Assembly (NCBI RefSeq): GCF_029428875.1
Contig: NZ_JAJSOO010000001.1
Coordinates: 5,642,001 to 5,706,000 of the forward strand
From: Streptomyces sp. JH34
GTDB lineage: Bacteria > Actinomycetota > Actinomycetes > Streptomycetales > Streptomycetaceae
DNA: 64,000 nucleotides
Direction: 5' to 3'
Shown: positions 56,179 to 64,000 of the stretch, piece after piece
Layout: the number at the start of each line of letters is the position of its first letter
Position numbering within the stretch: the first letter of the stretch is position 1
The notes under the pieces: generated by a model
The model's input: the letters and a program-made list of their open reading frames with translations, nothing else
What the model was told of the DNA's origin: nothing
The model's database searches: none
Made by a program: the position numbers and the translations under genes

Positions 56179-57158
56179 CGCCAGCGGTGAAGGACGAAAT
56201 CTCTCGGCTTCCCGTGACACGGACCTGCTGCAGAAAGGCAGAGGTCTCGGCGATCCTCCGGTTCGCGGGCGGGCTGCACCTGGTGAGCGGCCGCATCGTG
56301 ATCGAGGCCGAGCTGGACACGGGGAACGCGGCACGCCGGCTCAAGCGGGACATCCTGGAGATCTTCGGGCACAGCTCGGAGCTGATCGTGATGGCCCCCG
56401 GCGGTCTGCGCCGGGGTTCCCGATTCGTCGTGCGGGTGGTGGCGGGAGGGGACCAGCTGGCCCGTCAGACCGGTCTGGTGGACGGCCGCGGCCGTCCCAT
56501 CCGCGGGCTGCCCCCGCAGGTGGTCTCGGGGGCCACCTGCGACGCGGAGGCCGCCTGGCGCGGAGCCTTCCTCGCCCACGGTTCGCTCACCGAGCCCGGC
56601 CGTTCCTCGTCACTGGAGGTGACCTGCCCCGGCCCGGAGGCCGCCCTGGCCCTGGTCGGCGCGGCCCGCAGGCTCTCCATCGCGGCCAAGGCCCGCGAGG
56701 TGCGGGGCGTGGACCGCGTCGTCGTGCGTGACGGTGACGCGATCGGGGCGCTGCTGACCCGGCTGGGAGCCCACGACGCGGTGCTGGCCTGGGAGGAGCG
56801 CCGCATGCGGCGCGAGGTCCGTGCCACGGCCAACCGGCTCGCCAACTTCGACGACGCCAACCTCCGCCGCTCCGCCCGCGCCGCGGTCGCCGCGGGCGCC
56901 CGGGTGGGGCGCGCGCTGGAGATCCTGGGCGAGGAGGTCCCGGAGCACCTCGCGGCGGCCGGACGGCTGCGCATGGAGCACAAGCAGGCCTCCCTGGAGG
57001 AGCTAGGGGCGCTCGCCGACCCGCCGCTGACCAAGGACGCGGTCGCCGGCCGTATCCGGCGCCTGCTGGCCATGGCCGACAAGCGTGCCCAGGACCTCGG
57101 TATCCCGGGCACGGAATCGACCCTCGGCGAGGAGCTGGCCGACGGCCTCGTGGGCTGA
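56169..57158 (+). CDS. whiA: Sporulation regulator WhiA
   Basis: Transcription factor for septation of aerial hyphae, partner of WhiB in Streptomyces. 329 residues. N-terminal LAGLIDADG-like part ([30 protein letters not shown]-type, split) without nuclease residues, then the C-terminal helix-turn-helix ([41 protein letters not shown] split here). ATG at 56169 with AAGGA upstream, 10-base overlap with yvcK. Followed by a terminator. Its place after yvcK matches the conserved Gram-positive rapZ-yvcK-whiA cluster. Confidence 0.96.
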   Translation: MAMTPAVKDEISRLPVTRTCCRKAEVSAILRFAGGLHLVSGRIVIEAELDTGNAARRLKRDILEIFGHSSELIVMAPGGLRRGSRFVVRVVAGGDQLARQTGLVDGRGRPIRGLPPQVVSGATCDAEAAWRGAFLAHGSLTEPGRSSSLEVTCPGPEAALALVGAARRLSIAAKAREVRGVDRVVVRDGDAIGALLTRLGAHDAVLAWEERRMRREVRATANRLANFDDANLRRSARAAVAAGARVGRALEILGEEVPEHLAAAGRLRMEHKQASLEELGALADPPLTKDAVAGRIRRLLAMADKRAQDLGIPGTESTLGEELADGLVG

Positions 57159-57172
57159 CCGCCACCGGACTG

Positions 57173-57200
57173 CCCCGGCCGCTTTCCCCGGCGGCCGGGG
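57173..57200 (+). terminator. whiA terminator
   Basis: CCCCGGCCG/CGGCCGGGG, a perfect 9-base stem with a 10-base loop, 14 bases after the whiA stop. Confidence 0.8.
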
Positions 57201-57347
57201 CGGTTCCGTTCGCCGGGCGGGGAAGGCTGCGGCCGACCGCCGTTTCCGGCCGTCCGGGGTGTGAACCACGCGAGAATCAGCCGAAGGGTATTTTCGAAAT
57301 GGTGCGGTGGGCGATCCGTATGACGGGAATATGTGCCACCCGCATAG

Positions 57348-57478
57348 TCGATTGAGTGCGGCCCCGCCCAATTGAGCGGCGGGCTACGCGGTTCGTCATG
57401 CGGGTACTCCGGAAGTGCGCAGGTAAACCGGGGTTCTTTATCGGTTGAGTAGCAGGCCGCCCAATTGAGCGGCGGACT
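57348..57478. repeat. Duplicated ~38-base element upstream of gap
   Basis: Copies at 57348-57385 and 57441-57478, period 93 bases, of the form TCGRTTGAGT-N5-SCCGCCCAATTGAGCGGCGG-RCT. The core CCGCCCAATTGAGCGGCGG is itself a weak dyad (CCGCC..GGCGG). The pair may be operators or a small duplicated remnant. Confidence 0.6.
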
Positions 57479-57691
57479 CGCGGGTGCGCTCCCGTGATGT
57501 GCACGGGCCGCCGCCCGGCCCGCCGGAACCGCAGGACCGCTCCTGCCGCGGTGACTCCCGGTGATGTCGCGCCATGGGCCGTCATGGTCCGCCCTTCAGC
57601 CGCAAGGGGACAGGCTTCGGGGGGCGTTGACGCTTCGTGACCGCGTCGCGGCCGTTGTTCGCGAGGTTTCCCGTCCGGCCGGAATCCCTTG

Positions 57692-57712
57692 CTCCTACTC
57701 GGGAGTAAGGAG
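57692..57712. promoter_or_regulatory. Bulged dyad upstream of gap
   Basis: CTCCT-ACTC and GAGT-A-AGGAG pair around GG with one bulged base, 131 bases before gap. Could be an operator or an RNA hairpin in the leader. Confidence 0.4.
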
Positions 57713-57827
57713 ATCCCTCTTCGCACCACTGCTCTCGATGTCACTCCTGAGGCTTCGGAGAGGTAGGGTCGGAGGCGGTCGGGGACATCCCTATAAAACT
57801 CGCCGGCATCGAAACCGGCGTTCCTAA

Positions 57828-58853
<1,026 letters not shown>

Positions 58854-58885
58854 TCCTAGGATCGGCAGGCATCCAGGTGTGATGT

Positions 58886-58928
58886 GAGGGGCTCGGACGG
58901 CGCGACGCGGCGCCGTTCGAGCCCCCTC
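58886..58928 (+). terminator. Attenuator hairpin between gap and pgk
   Basis: GAGGGGCTCG and CGAGCCCCCTC with inner ACGGCGC/GCGCCGT around GACGCG form a long stem in the 113-base gap. Confidence 0.75.
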
Positions 58929-58966
58929 GCATGCTCATCCGTCCTTCCAAGGAGTATTGGGAACAG

Positions 58967-60178
58967 ATGAAGACGATCGACGAACTTCTCGCCGAAGGGG
59001 TCGCGGGCAAGCGGGTATTCGTCCGCGCCGACCTCAACGTGCCGCTGGACGGCACCACGATCACCGACGACGGCCGCATCCGCGCCGTCCGCCCGACGGT
59101 CTCCGCGCTCGCCGCTGCCGGCGCGCGGGTCGTCGTCGCCTCGCACCTCGGCCGGCCGAAGGGAGCCCCGGACCCGGCCTTCTCGCTGGCCCCCGCCGCC
59201 GCGCGCCTGGGCGAGCTCCTCGGATCCGAGGTCGCCTTCGCGACCGACACCGTCGGCGAGTCCGCCCGTGCCACGGTCGCGGCCCTCACCGACGGCCAGG
59301 TCGCCGTCATCGAGAACCTCCGCTTCAACGCCGGTGAGACGTCGAAGGACGACGCCGAGCGCGGCGCCTTCGCCGATCAGCTCGCCGAGCTCGCCGACGT
59401 CTACGTCGGGGACGGCTTCGGCGCCGTCCACCGCAAGCACGCCTCGGTCTTCGACCTTCCGGCGCGGCTGCCGCACGCCGCAGGCGGTCTGATCGCCACC
59501 GAGGTCGGCGTCCTGAAGAAGCTCACCGAGGACGTCGCGCGCCCCTACGCCGTGGTCCTCGGCGGTGCCAAGGTCTCCGACAAGCTCGGCGTCATCGACC
59601 ACCTGCTGGAGAAGGCCGACCGCATCCTGATCGGCGGCGGCATGGCGTACACCTTCCTCAAGGCCCAGGGTCACGAGGTGGGCATCTCGCTCCTCCAGGA
59701 GGACCAGGTCCCGGCCGTCCAGGGGTACCTCAAGCGGGCCGAGGAGCTCGGTGTGGAGTTCGTGCTCCCCGTCGACGTCCTCGTCGCCCACGAGTTCCCG
59801 GACCTGAAGAGCAAGGCCCCGGCGAACCCCACCACGGTCGCCGCCGACGCCATCCCGGCCGACCAGGAGGGCCTCGACATCGGGCCCGCGACCCGCGAGC
59901 TGTACGCTGCGAAGCTCGCCGACGCGGCCACCGTCTTCTGGAACGGCCCGATGGGCGTCTTCGAGCACCCCGACTACGCGCAGGGCACCAAGGCCGTCGC
60001 CCAGGCACTCGTCGACTCCCAGGCCTTCAGCGTCGTCGGCGGCGGGGACTCCGCGGCCGCCGTGCGCATCCTGGGCTTCGACGAGAACGCATTCGGCCAC
60101 ATCTCGACCGGTGGCGGCGCCAGCCTCGAATACCTCGAAGGCAAGACGCTTCCCGGACTCGCCGCACTGGAGGACTGA
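58967..60178 (+). CDS. pgk: Phosphoglycerate kinase
   Basis: Transfers phosphate from 1,3-bisphosphoglycerate to ADP. 403 residues from ATG at 58967. Substrate loop [34 protein letters not shown], then C-terminal ATP site [42 protein letters not shown] and [11 protein letters not shown]. Six bases before tpiA. Part of the lower-glycolysis cluster. Confidence 0.97.
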   Translation: MKTIDELLAEGVAGKRVFVRADLNVPLDGTTITDDGRIRAVRPTVSALAAAGARVVVASHLGRPKGAPDPAFSLAPAAARLGELLGSEVAFATDTVGESARATVAALTDGQVAVIENLRFNAGETSKDDAERGAFADQLAELADVYVGDGFGAVHRKHASVFDLPARLPHAAGGLIATEVGVLKKLTEDVARPYAVVLGGAKVSDKLGVIDHLLEKADRILIGGGMAYTFLKAQGHEVGISLLQEDQVPAVQGYLKRAEELGVEFVLPVDVLVAHEFPDLKSKAPANPTTVAADAIPADQEGLDIGPATRELYAAKLADAATVFWNGPMGVFEHPDYAQGTKAVAQALVDSQAFSVVGGGDSAAAVRILGFDENAFGHISTGGGASLEYLEGKTLPGLAALED

Positions 60179-60184
60179 CCCTCA

Positions 60185-60961
60185 ATGACCACCCGCACCC
60201 CGCTCATGGCGGGCAACTGGAAGATGAACCTCAACCACCTCGAGGCCATCGCACACGTCCAGAAGCTCGCTTTCGCACTGGCCGACAAGGACTACGACGC
60301 CGTCGAGGTCGCCGTCCTGCCGCCCTTCACCGACCTGCGCTCCGTGCAGACGCTGGTCGACGGCGACAAGCTGAAGATCAAGTACGGCGCCCAGGACCTG
60401 TCCGCGCAGGACTCCGGTGCGTACACCGGTGAGATCTCCGGCCCGATGCTCGCCAAGCTGAAGTGCACCTTCGTCGCCGTCGGTCACAGCGAGCGCCGCC
60501 AGTACCACGGCGAGAACGACGAGATCTGCAACGCCAAGGTGAAGGCCGCCTACAAGCACGGCCTGACCCCGATCCTCTGCGTCGGCGAGGGCCTGGACAT
60601 CCGCAAGGCCGGTGACCAGGTGGCCTACACGCTGGCGCAGCTCGACGGCGCGCTGAAGGACATCCCGGCCGAGCAGGCCGAGTCCGTCGTGATCGCCTAC
60701 GAGCCGGTCTGGGCCATCGGGACCGGCGAGGTCGCCACCCCCGAGGACGCCCAGGAGGTCTGCGGCGCGATCCGCCGCAGGCTGGCCGAGCTGTACACGC
60801 AGGAGCTGGCCGACGCCGTCCGCATCCAGTACGGCGGCTCGGTGAAGTCGGGCAACGTCGCGGCCATCATGGCGCAGCCCGACGTGGACGGTGCCCTGAT
60901 CGGCGGCGCCGCGCTGGACGCCGACGAGTTCGTCAAGATCGTCCGCTTCCGCGACCAGTAG
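60185..60961 (+). CDS. tpiA: Triosephosphate isomerase
   Basis: Interconverts dihydroxyacetone phosphate and glyceraldehyde-3-phosphate. 258 residues, TIM barrel with AGNWKMN (Lys13), [11 protein letters not shown] (His), and [13 protein letters not shown] (catalytic Glu), then YGGSVKSGN and GALIGGAAL for phosphate binding. ATG at 60185, whose ribosome site GGAGGA lies in the last codons of pgk, so translation is coupled. Followed by a terminator. Confidence 0.97.
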   Translation: MTTRTPLMAGNWKMNLNHLEAIAHVQKLAFALADKDYDAVEVAVLPPFTDLRSVQTLVDGDKLKIKYGAQDLSAQDSGAYTGEISGPMLAKLKCTFVAVGHSERRQYHGENDEICNAKVKAAYKHGLTPILCVGEGLDIRKAGDQVAYTLAQLDGALKDIPAEQAESVVIAYEPVWAIGTGEVATPEDAQEVCGAIRRRLAELYTQELADAVRIQYGGSVKSGNVAAIMAQPDVDGALIGGAALDADEFVKIVRFRDQ

Positions 60962-61016
60962 GATCGCCGCCTCCGCGGCCGGTGAGTATGCGGTGGCGCG
61001 GATCCGTCGTACCCTT

Positions 61017-61052
61017 GCGGGGGCCGAGGGGGGTGTACCCCCGGGCCCCCGC
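61017..61052 (+). terminator. Terminator between tpiA and secG
   Basis: GCGGGGGCC/GGGCCCCCGC with an inner GGGGG/CCCCC stem around TGTA, 56 bases after tpiA. Confidence 0.8.
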
Positions 61053-61098
61053 TGTTCGTACATGCAGTCCTAGGAATTCCGGAAAGTAGGGACCAGCC

Positions 61099-61335
61099 GT
61101 GGTTTTGGCGTTCGAGATCGCCCTGATCGTCTTCAGCCTGCTGCTGATGCTGCTGGTGCTGATGCACAAGGGAAAGGGCGGCGGCCTGTCCGACATGTTC
61201 GGTGGTGGAATGCAGTCGTCCGTGGGCGGCTCGTCGGTCGCCGAGCGGAACCTCGACCGCATCACCGTCGTGGTCGGTCTGGGATGGTTCGCGTGCATTG
61301 TCGTCCTCGCTCTGCTCATCAAGCTGGACAGCTGA
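61099..61335 (+). CDS. secG: Preprotein translocase subunit SecG
   Basis: Small partner of SecYE. 78 residues with two transmembrane helices (IALIVFSLLLMLLVLMH and ITVVVGLGWFACIVVLALLI) joined by the conserved loop KGKGGGLSDMFGGG. GTG at 61099. Its position after tpiA is the usual one in actinobacteria. Confidence 0.95.
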   Translation: MVLAFEIALIVFSLLLMLLVLMHKGKGGGLSDMFGGGMQSSVGGSSVAERNLDRITVVVGLGWFACIVVLALLIKLDS

Positions 61336-61444
61336 CCCGTCGTCCGCGATTCCCGGTGACGGTGTAACTCCTTTCACTGGACGCGCGTTGGGCCTTACGT
61401 AGACTGGGGCATCTTCGAGCACCATCACGCAGGGAGTTACGACC

Positions 61445-61780
61445 GTGGCAAGTGGCAACGCGATCCGGGGAAGCCGGGTCGGAGCGGGGCCGATGGGGGA
61501 GGCCGAGCGAGGCGAGTCCGCGCCGCGCCTCCGCATCTCCTTCTGGTGCTCGAACGGGCACGAGACGCAGCCGAGCTTCGCCCATGACGCGCAGGTGCCG
61601 GAGACCTGGGACTGCCCGCGCTGCGGCTTCCCGGCCGGCCAGGACCAGGACAGTCCGCCGGCCCCGCCGCGCACCGAGCCGTACAAGACGCACCTGGCGT
61701 ACGTGCGCGAGCGGCGCAGCGACGCGGACGGCGAAGCGATCCTTGCCGAAGCCCTCGCGAAACTCCGCGGCGAGATCTAG
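61445..61780 (+). CDS. rbpA: RNA polymerase-binding protein RbpA
   Basis: Actinobacterial activator that binds RNA polymerase and the principal sigma factor HrdB and stabilises the open complex. 111 residues. Zinc-binding core with Cys35, His39, Cys57 and Cys60 ([18 protein letters not shown]), a basic linker, and the sigma-interacting C-terminal helices [22 protein letters not shown] at 61445 with GGGAG upstream. Own transcription unit, followed by a hairpin at 61791-61821. The sequence is almost identical to known Streptomyces RbpA. Confidence 0.97.
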   Translation: MASGNAIRGSRVGAGPMGEAERGESAPRLRISFWCSNGHETQPSFAHDAQVPETWDCPRCGFPAGQDQDSPPAPPRTEPYKTHLAYVRERRSDADGEAILAEALAKLRGEI

Positions 61781-61790
61781 AAGTTGTTCA

Positions 61791-61821
61791 CCGGCCGGCC
61801 ACCCCCTGGGTGCCCGGCCGG
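61791..61821 (+). terminator. rbpA terminator
   Basis: CCGGCCGG-C-CACC pairs with GGTG-C-CCGGCCGG, one C/C mismatch, 11 bases after the rbpA stop. Confidence 0.75.
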
Positions 61822-61935
61822 AATTCGTACGCCCCCTCGCAGCCCGCCGTTGCCCCTACGCACCCTCCAGATCAATTAGGTTGGAGGGGCAGCGGGGAAG
61901 GTTGCAGGTACGAGATGAAGTGGGCGATGTCCGGG

Positions 61936-63588
61936 ATGAACGCACAAGGCCGAACCAAGCTGAACCAGACGCCCCAGTGGGCGGCACTCGGCAAGCACCG
62001 TGAGGAGTTCGGCGACACCCACCTGCGCCGGCTGTTCGCCGACGCGCCGGACCGCGGGACGGCGTACACCCTCCGGGTCGGCGACCTCCACATCGACTAC
62101 TCCAAGCACCTGGTCACCGACGAGACCCTCCGTCTGTTGCGTGACCTCGCGGACGCCACCGGAGTGGCCGGCCTGCGGGACGCGATGTTCCGCGGCGAGA
62201 AGATCAACACCACCGAGGACCGCGCCGTCCTGCACACCGCGCTGCGCGCCCCGCGCGACGCCGTGATCGAGGTCGACGGCGAGAACGTGGTGCCGGCCGT
62301 GCACGCCGTCCTGGACAAGATGGCGGCCTTCGCCGACCGGGTCAGGGCCGGGGAGTGGACCGGTCACACCGGCAAGCCGGTCAAGAACATCGTGAACATC
62401 GGCATCGGCGGTTCCGACCTGGGTCCCGCCATGGCCTACGAGGTGCTGCGCTCCTTCACGGACCGCTCGCTCACGGTCCGCTTCGTGTCGAACGTCGACG
62501 GCGCCGACCTCCACGAGGCCGTGCGCGACCTGGACCCGGCCGAGACGCTGTTCGTCGTCGCGTCCAAGACGTTCACCACCATCGAGACCATCACCAACGC
62601 CACCTCCGCCCGCGACTGGCTCCTCACCGAGCTGAAAGCCGGTCAGGAAGCCGTCGCCAAGCACTTCGTGGCGCTCTCGACCAACGCCGAGAAGGTCACG
62701 GACTTCGGCATCGACACGGCCAACATGTTCGAGTTCTGGGACTGGGTCGGCGGCCGTTACTCCTACGACTCGGCGATCGGCCTCTCGCTGATGATCGCCA
62801 TCGGCCCGGACCGGTTCCGCGAGATGCTCGACGGGTTCCACCTCGTCGACGAGCACTTCCGCACCGCGCCCGCCGAGGAGAACGTCCCGCTGCTGCTCGG
62901 CCTGCTGGGTGTCTGGTACGGCGCGTTCTTCGACGCGCAGTCCCACGCGGTGCTGCCCTACAGCCACTATCTGTCCAAGTTCACCGCGTACCTGCAGCAG
63001 CTGGACATGGAGTCCAACGGCAAGTCCGTGGACCGGGACGGCAACCCGGTCGAGTGGCAGACCGGGCCGGTCGTCTGGGGTACTCCCGGCACCAACGGGC
63101 AGCACGCCTACTACCAGCTGATCCACCAGGGCACGAAGGTCATCCCCGCCGACTTCATCGGCTTCGCCGCACCGGTCCACGACCTGCTGCCCGGGCTGAT
63201 CGCCCAGCACGACCTGCTGATGGCCAACTTCTTCGCCCAGACGCAGGCCCTCGCCTTCGGCAAGACGCCCGACGAGGTGCGTGCGGAAGGTGTCGCCGAG
63301 GACCTCGTCCCGCACAAGACGTTCCGCGGCAACCACCCGACGACCACGATCCTCGCCGAGCGGCTCACCCCCTCGGTCCTCGGCCAGCTGATCGCGCTGT
63401 ACGAGCACAAGGTCTTCGTCCAGGGCGCCGTCTGGAACATCGACTCCTTCGACCAGTGGGGCGTCGAGCTCGGCAAGGTCCTCGCCAAGAAGATCGAGCC
63501 GGTCCTGACCCAGGGCACCGGGGGCGGACAGCTGGACAGTTCGACCGCCGCGCTCGTGTCGGCGTACCGCTCGCTGCGGGGCCGCTGA
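61936..63588 (+). CDS. pgi: Glucose-6-phosphate isomerase
   Basis: Glycolysis and gluconeogenesis enzyme; 550 residues from ATG at 61936, the start conserved as MNA..RT in Streptomyces Pgi; ATG at 61915 (better ribosome site) and 61927 would lengthen it by 7 and 3 residues. Sugar-binding [19 protein letters not shown], the GxGGRYS region [15 protein letters not shown], catalytic Glu in [14 protein letters not shown] and His in NHPTTTIL. Follows rbpA by 155 bases. Confidence 0.96.
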   Translation: MNAQGRTKLNQTPQWAALGKHREEFGDTHLRRLFADAPDRGTAYTLRVGDLHIDYSKHLVTDETLRLLRDLADATGVAGLRDAMFRGEKINTTEDRAVLHTALRAPRDAVIEVDGENVVPAVHAVLDKMAAFADRVRAGEWTGHTGKPVKNIVNIGIGGSDLGPAMAYEVLRSFTDRSLTVRFVSNVDGADLHEAVRDLDPAETLFVVASKTFTTIETITNATSARDWLLTELKAGQEAVAKHFVALSTNAEKVTDFGIDTANMFEFWDWVGGRYSYDSAIGLSLMIAIGPDRFREMLDGFHLVDEHFRTAPAEENVPLLLGLLGVWYGAFFDAQSHAVLPYSHYLSKFTAYLQQLDMESNGKSVDRDGNPVEWQTGPVVWGTPGTNGQHAYYQLIHQGTKVIPADFIGFAAPVHDLLPGLIAQHDLLMANFFAQTQALAFGKTPDEVRAEGVAEDLVPHKTFRGNHPTTTILAERLTPSVLGQLIALYEHKVFVQGAVWNIDSFDQWGVELGKVLAKKIEPVLTQGTGGGQLDSSTAALVSAYRSLRGR

Positions 63589-63592
63589 GCCG

Positions 63593-64000
63593 TGTCCACG
63601 GCGGAGGGGAAGATACGTCTCAGGCCGCCGCGTAACACGCTGGACCGGCGGGCCGTCGGCTGGTGGCGCACCCAGTGGCTGCTGGCCGCTGCCGTGCCCG
63701 TCGTGTCGCTCGCGGTGCTGGGCGCACTGATCGAGGCCGCCCGTCCCTGGCTGCTCCTGCCCGCCGCGGTCCTGGCCGCGGCGGGCACGGCGGCCGCCGT
63801 CCTCCTCCCCGTGTGGTGGTTCCGCACGCACCGCTGGGAGATCACCGAGGACGCGGTCTACGTCCGGACCGGCTTCTTCCGGCAGGAGTGGCGGATCGCG
63901 CCGATGTCCCGGATCCAGACCGTGGACACCGTACGGGGCCCGCTGGAGCAGCTCTTCGGGCTTTCCACGGTCACGGTCACCACCGCCTCCGCCAAGGGCG
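63593..64000 (+). CDS. PH-domain (YdbS/bPH2-like) membrane protein, 3' end outside window
   Basis: Translated by eye from GTG at 63593, 4 bases after the pgi stop, to the window end: at least 136 residues, still open. A basic start (GKIRLRPPRNTLDRRAVG) precedes two hydrophobic segments (WLLAAAVPVVSLAVLGALIEA and WLLLPAAVLAAAGTAAAVLL), then a bacterial PH domain (HRWEITEDAVYVRTGFFRQEWRIAPMSRIQTVDTVRGPLEQLFGLSTV, split here). A following gene of the same kind is often paired with it. The start codon lacks a strong ribosome site. Function unknown. Confidence 0.85.

Noticed and set aside
57277-57744. Minus-strand 155-codon frame upstream of gap
   Set aside because: Crosses the repeats, has no family marks or ribosome site, and its codon use is unlike the neighbours.

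Overview
This is a high-GC actinobacterial chromosome segment, almost certainly Streptomyces. Gene content and order support this: the developmental regulator WhiA beside YvcK and RapZ, the RNA polymerase-binding protein RbpA, a mycothiol-dependent-isomerase-like DinB-fold protein, frequent GTG starts, GTGA/ATGA overlaps and strong third-position GC bias. No tRNA, rRNA, CRISPR array, insertion sequence or prophage was seen. It reads as conserved chromosomal core with small accessory pockets at about 12.5-15.4, 23.5-40 and 42.7-46.7 kb. Both ends cut a gene: an ANTAR response regulator on the left and a PH-domain membrane protein on the right.

Left part (1-9.7 kb). The PdtaR-type regulator ends at a terminator shared with a minus-strand branched-chain amino acid ABC transporter operon, livK-livH-livM-livG-livF. 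Its last four genes are joined by 4-base GTGA overlaps, and a strong hairpin follows livK. Further right, on the same strand, are a PaaI-like thioesterase behind a TetR-type dyad and a large orphan molybdopterin oxidoreductase of the FdhF/YdeP group.

Middle-left (9.8-25.8 kb). polA (proofreading residues apparently lost) and rpsA (clear HrdB-type promoter and a structured leader) are housekeeping anchors. Between them lie a DUF4184 membrane protein, a secreted lytic transglycosylase with Ig-like repeats, the helicase HrpB and a methyltransferase. A PAC2 protein, coaE and a TPR protein follow on the plus strand, then a DUF6343 protein, an ADP-ribosylglycohydrolase and another methyltransferase.

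Middle (25.9-40.4 kb). An accessory stretch holds a small lipoprotein, a slipin, an overlapping SNF2-helicase/SWIM-zinc-finger pair, a third methyltransferase, AlaA-type aminotransferase divergent from an HxlR regulator across a two-dyad operator, a secreted cupin, a uridine-kinase-like protein without a P-loop lysine, an MFS permease, Ogt, a secreted glycerophosphodiesterase and an MHYT membrane sensor.

Right part (40.4-64 kb). All three nucleotide-excision-repair genes (uvrB, uvrA, uvrC) lie within 14 kb. Between uvrB and uvrA is a tellurium/metal-stress set: TerD, a TerD protein with an FtsK-like C-terminal region, and TerC. TerC is preceded by what looks like a yybP-ykoY manganese riboswitch whose closing helix competes with a hairpin that hides the terC ribosome binding site. 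uvrC-rapZ-yvcK-whiA are overlapping or tightly packed. The glycolytic block gap-pgk-tpiA-secG, then rbpA and pgi, completes the window. A duplicated element of about 38 bases lies in the unusually AT-richer region before gap.
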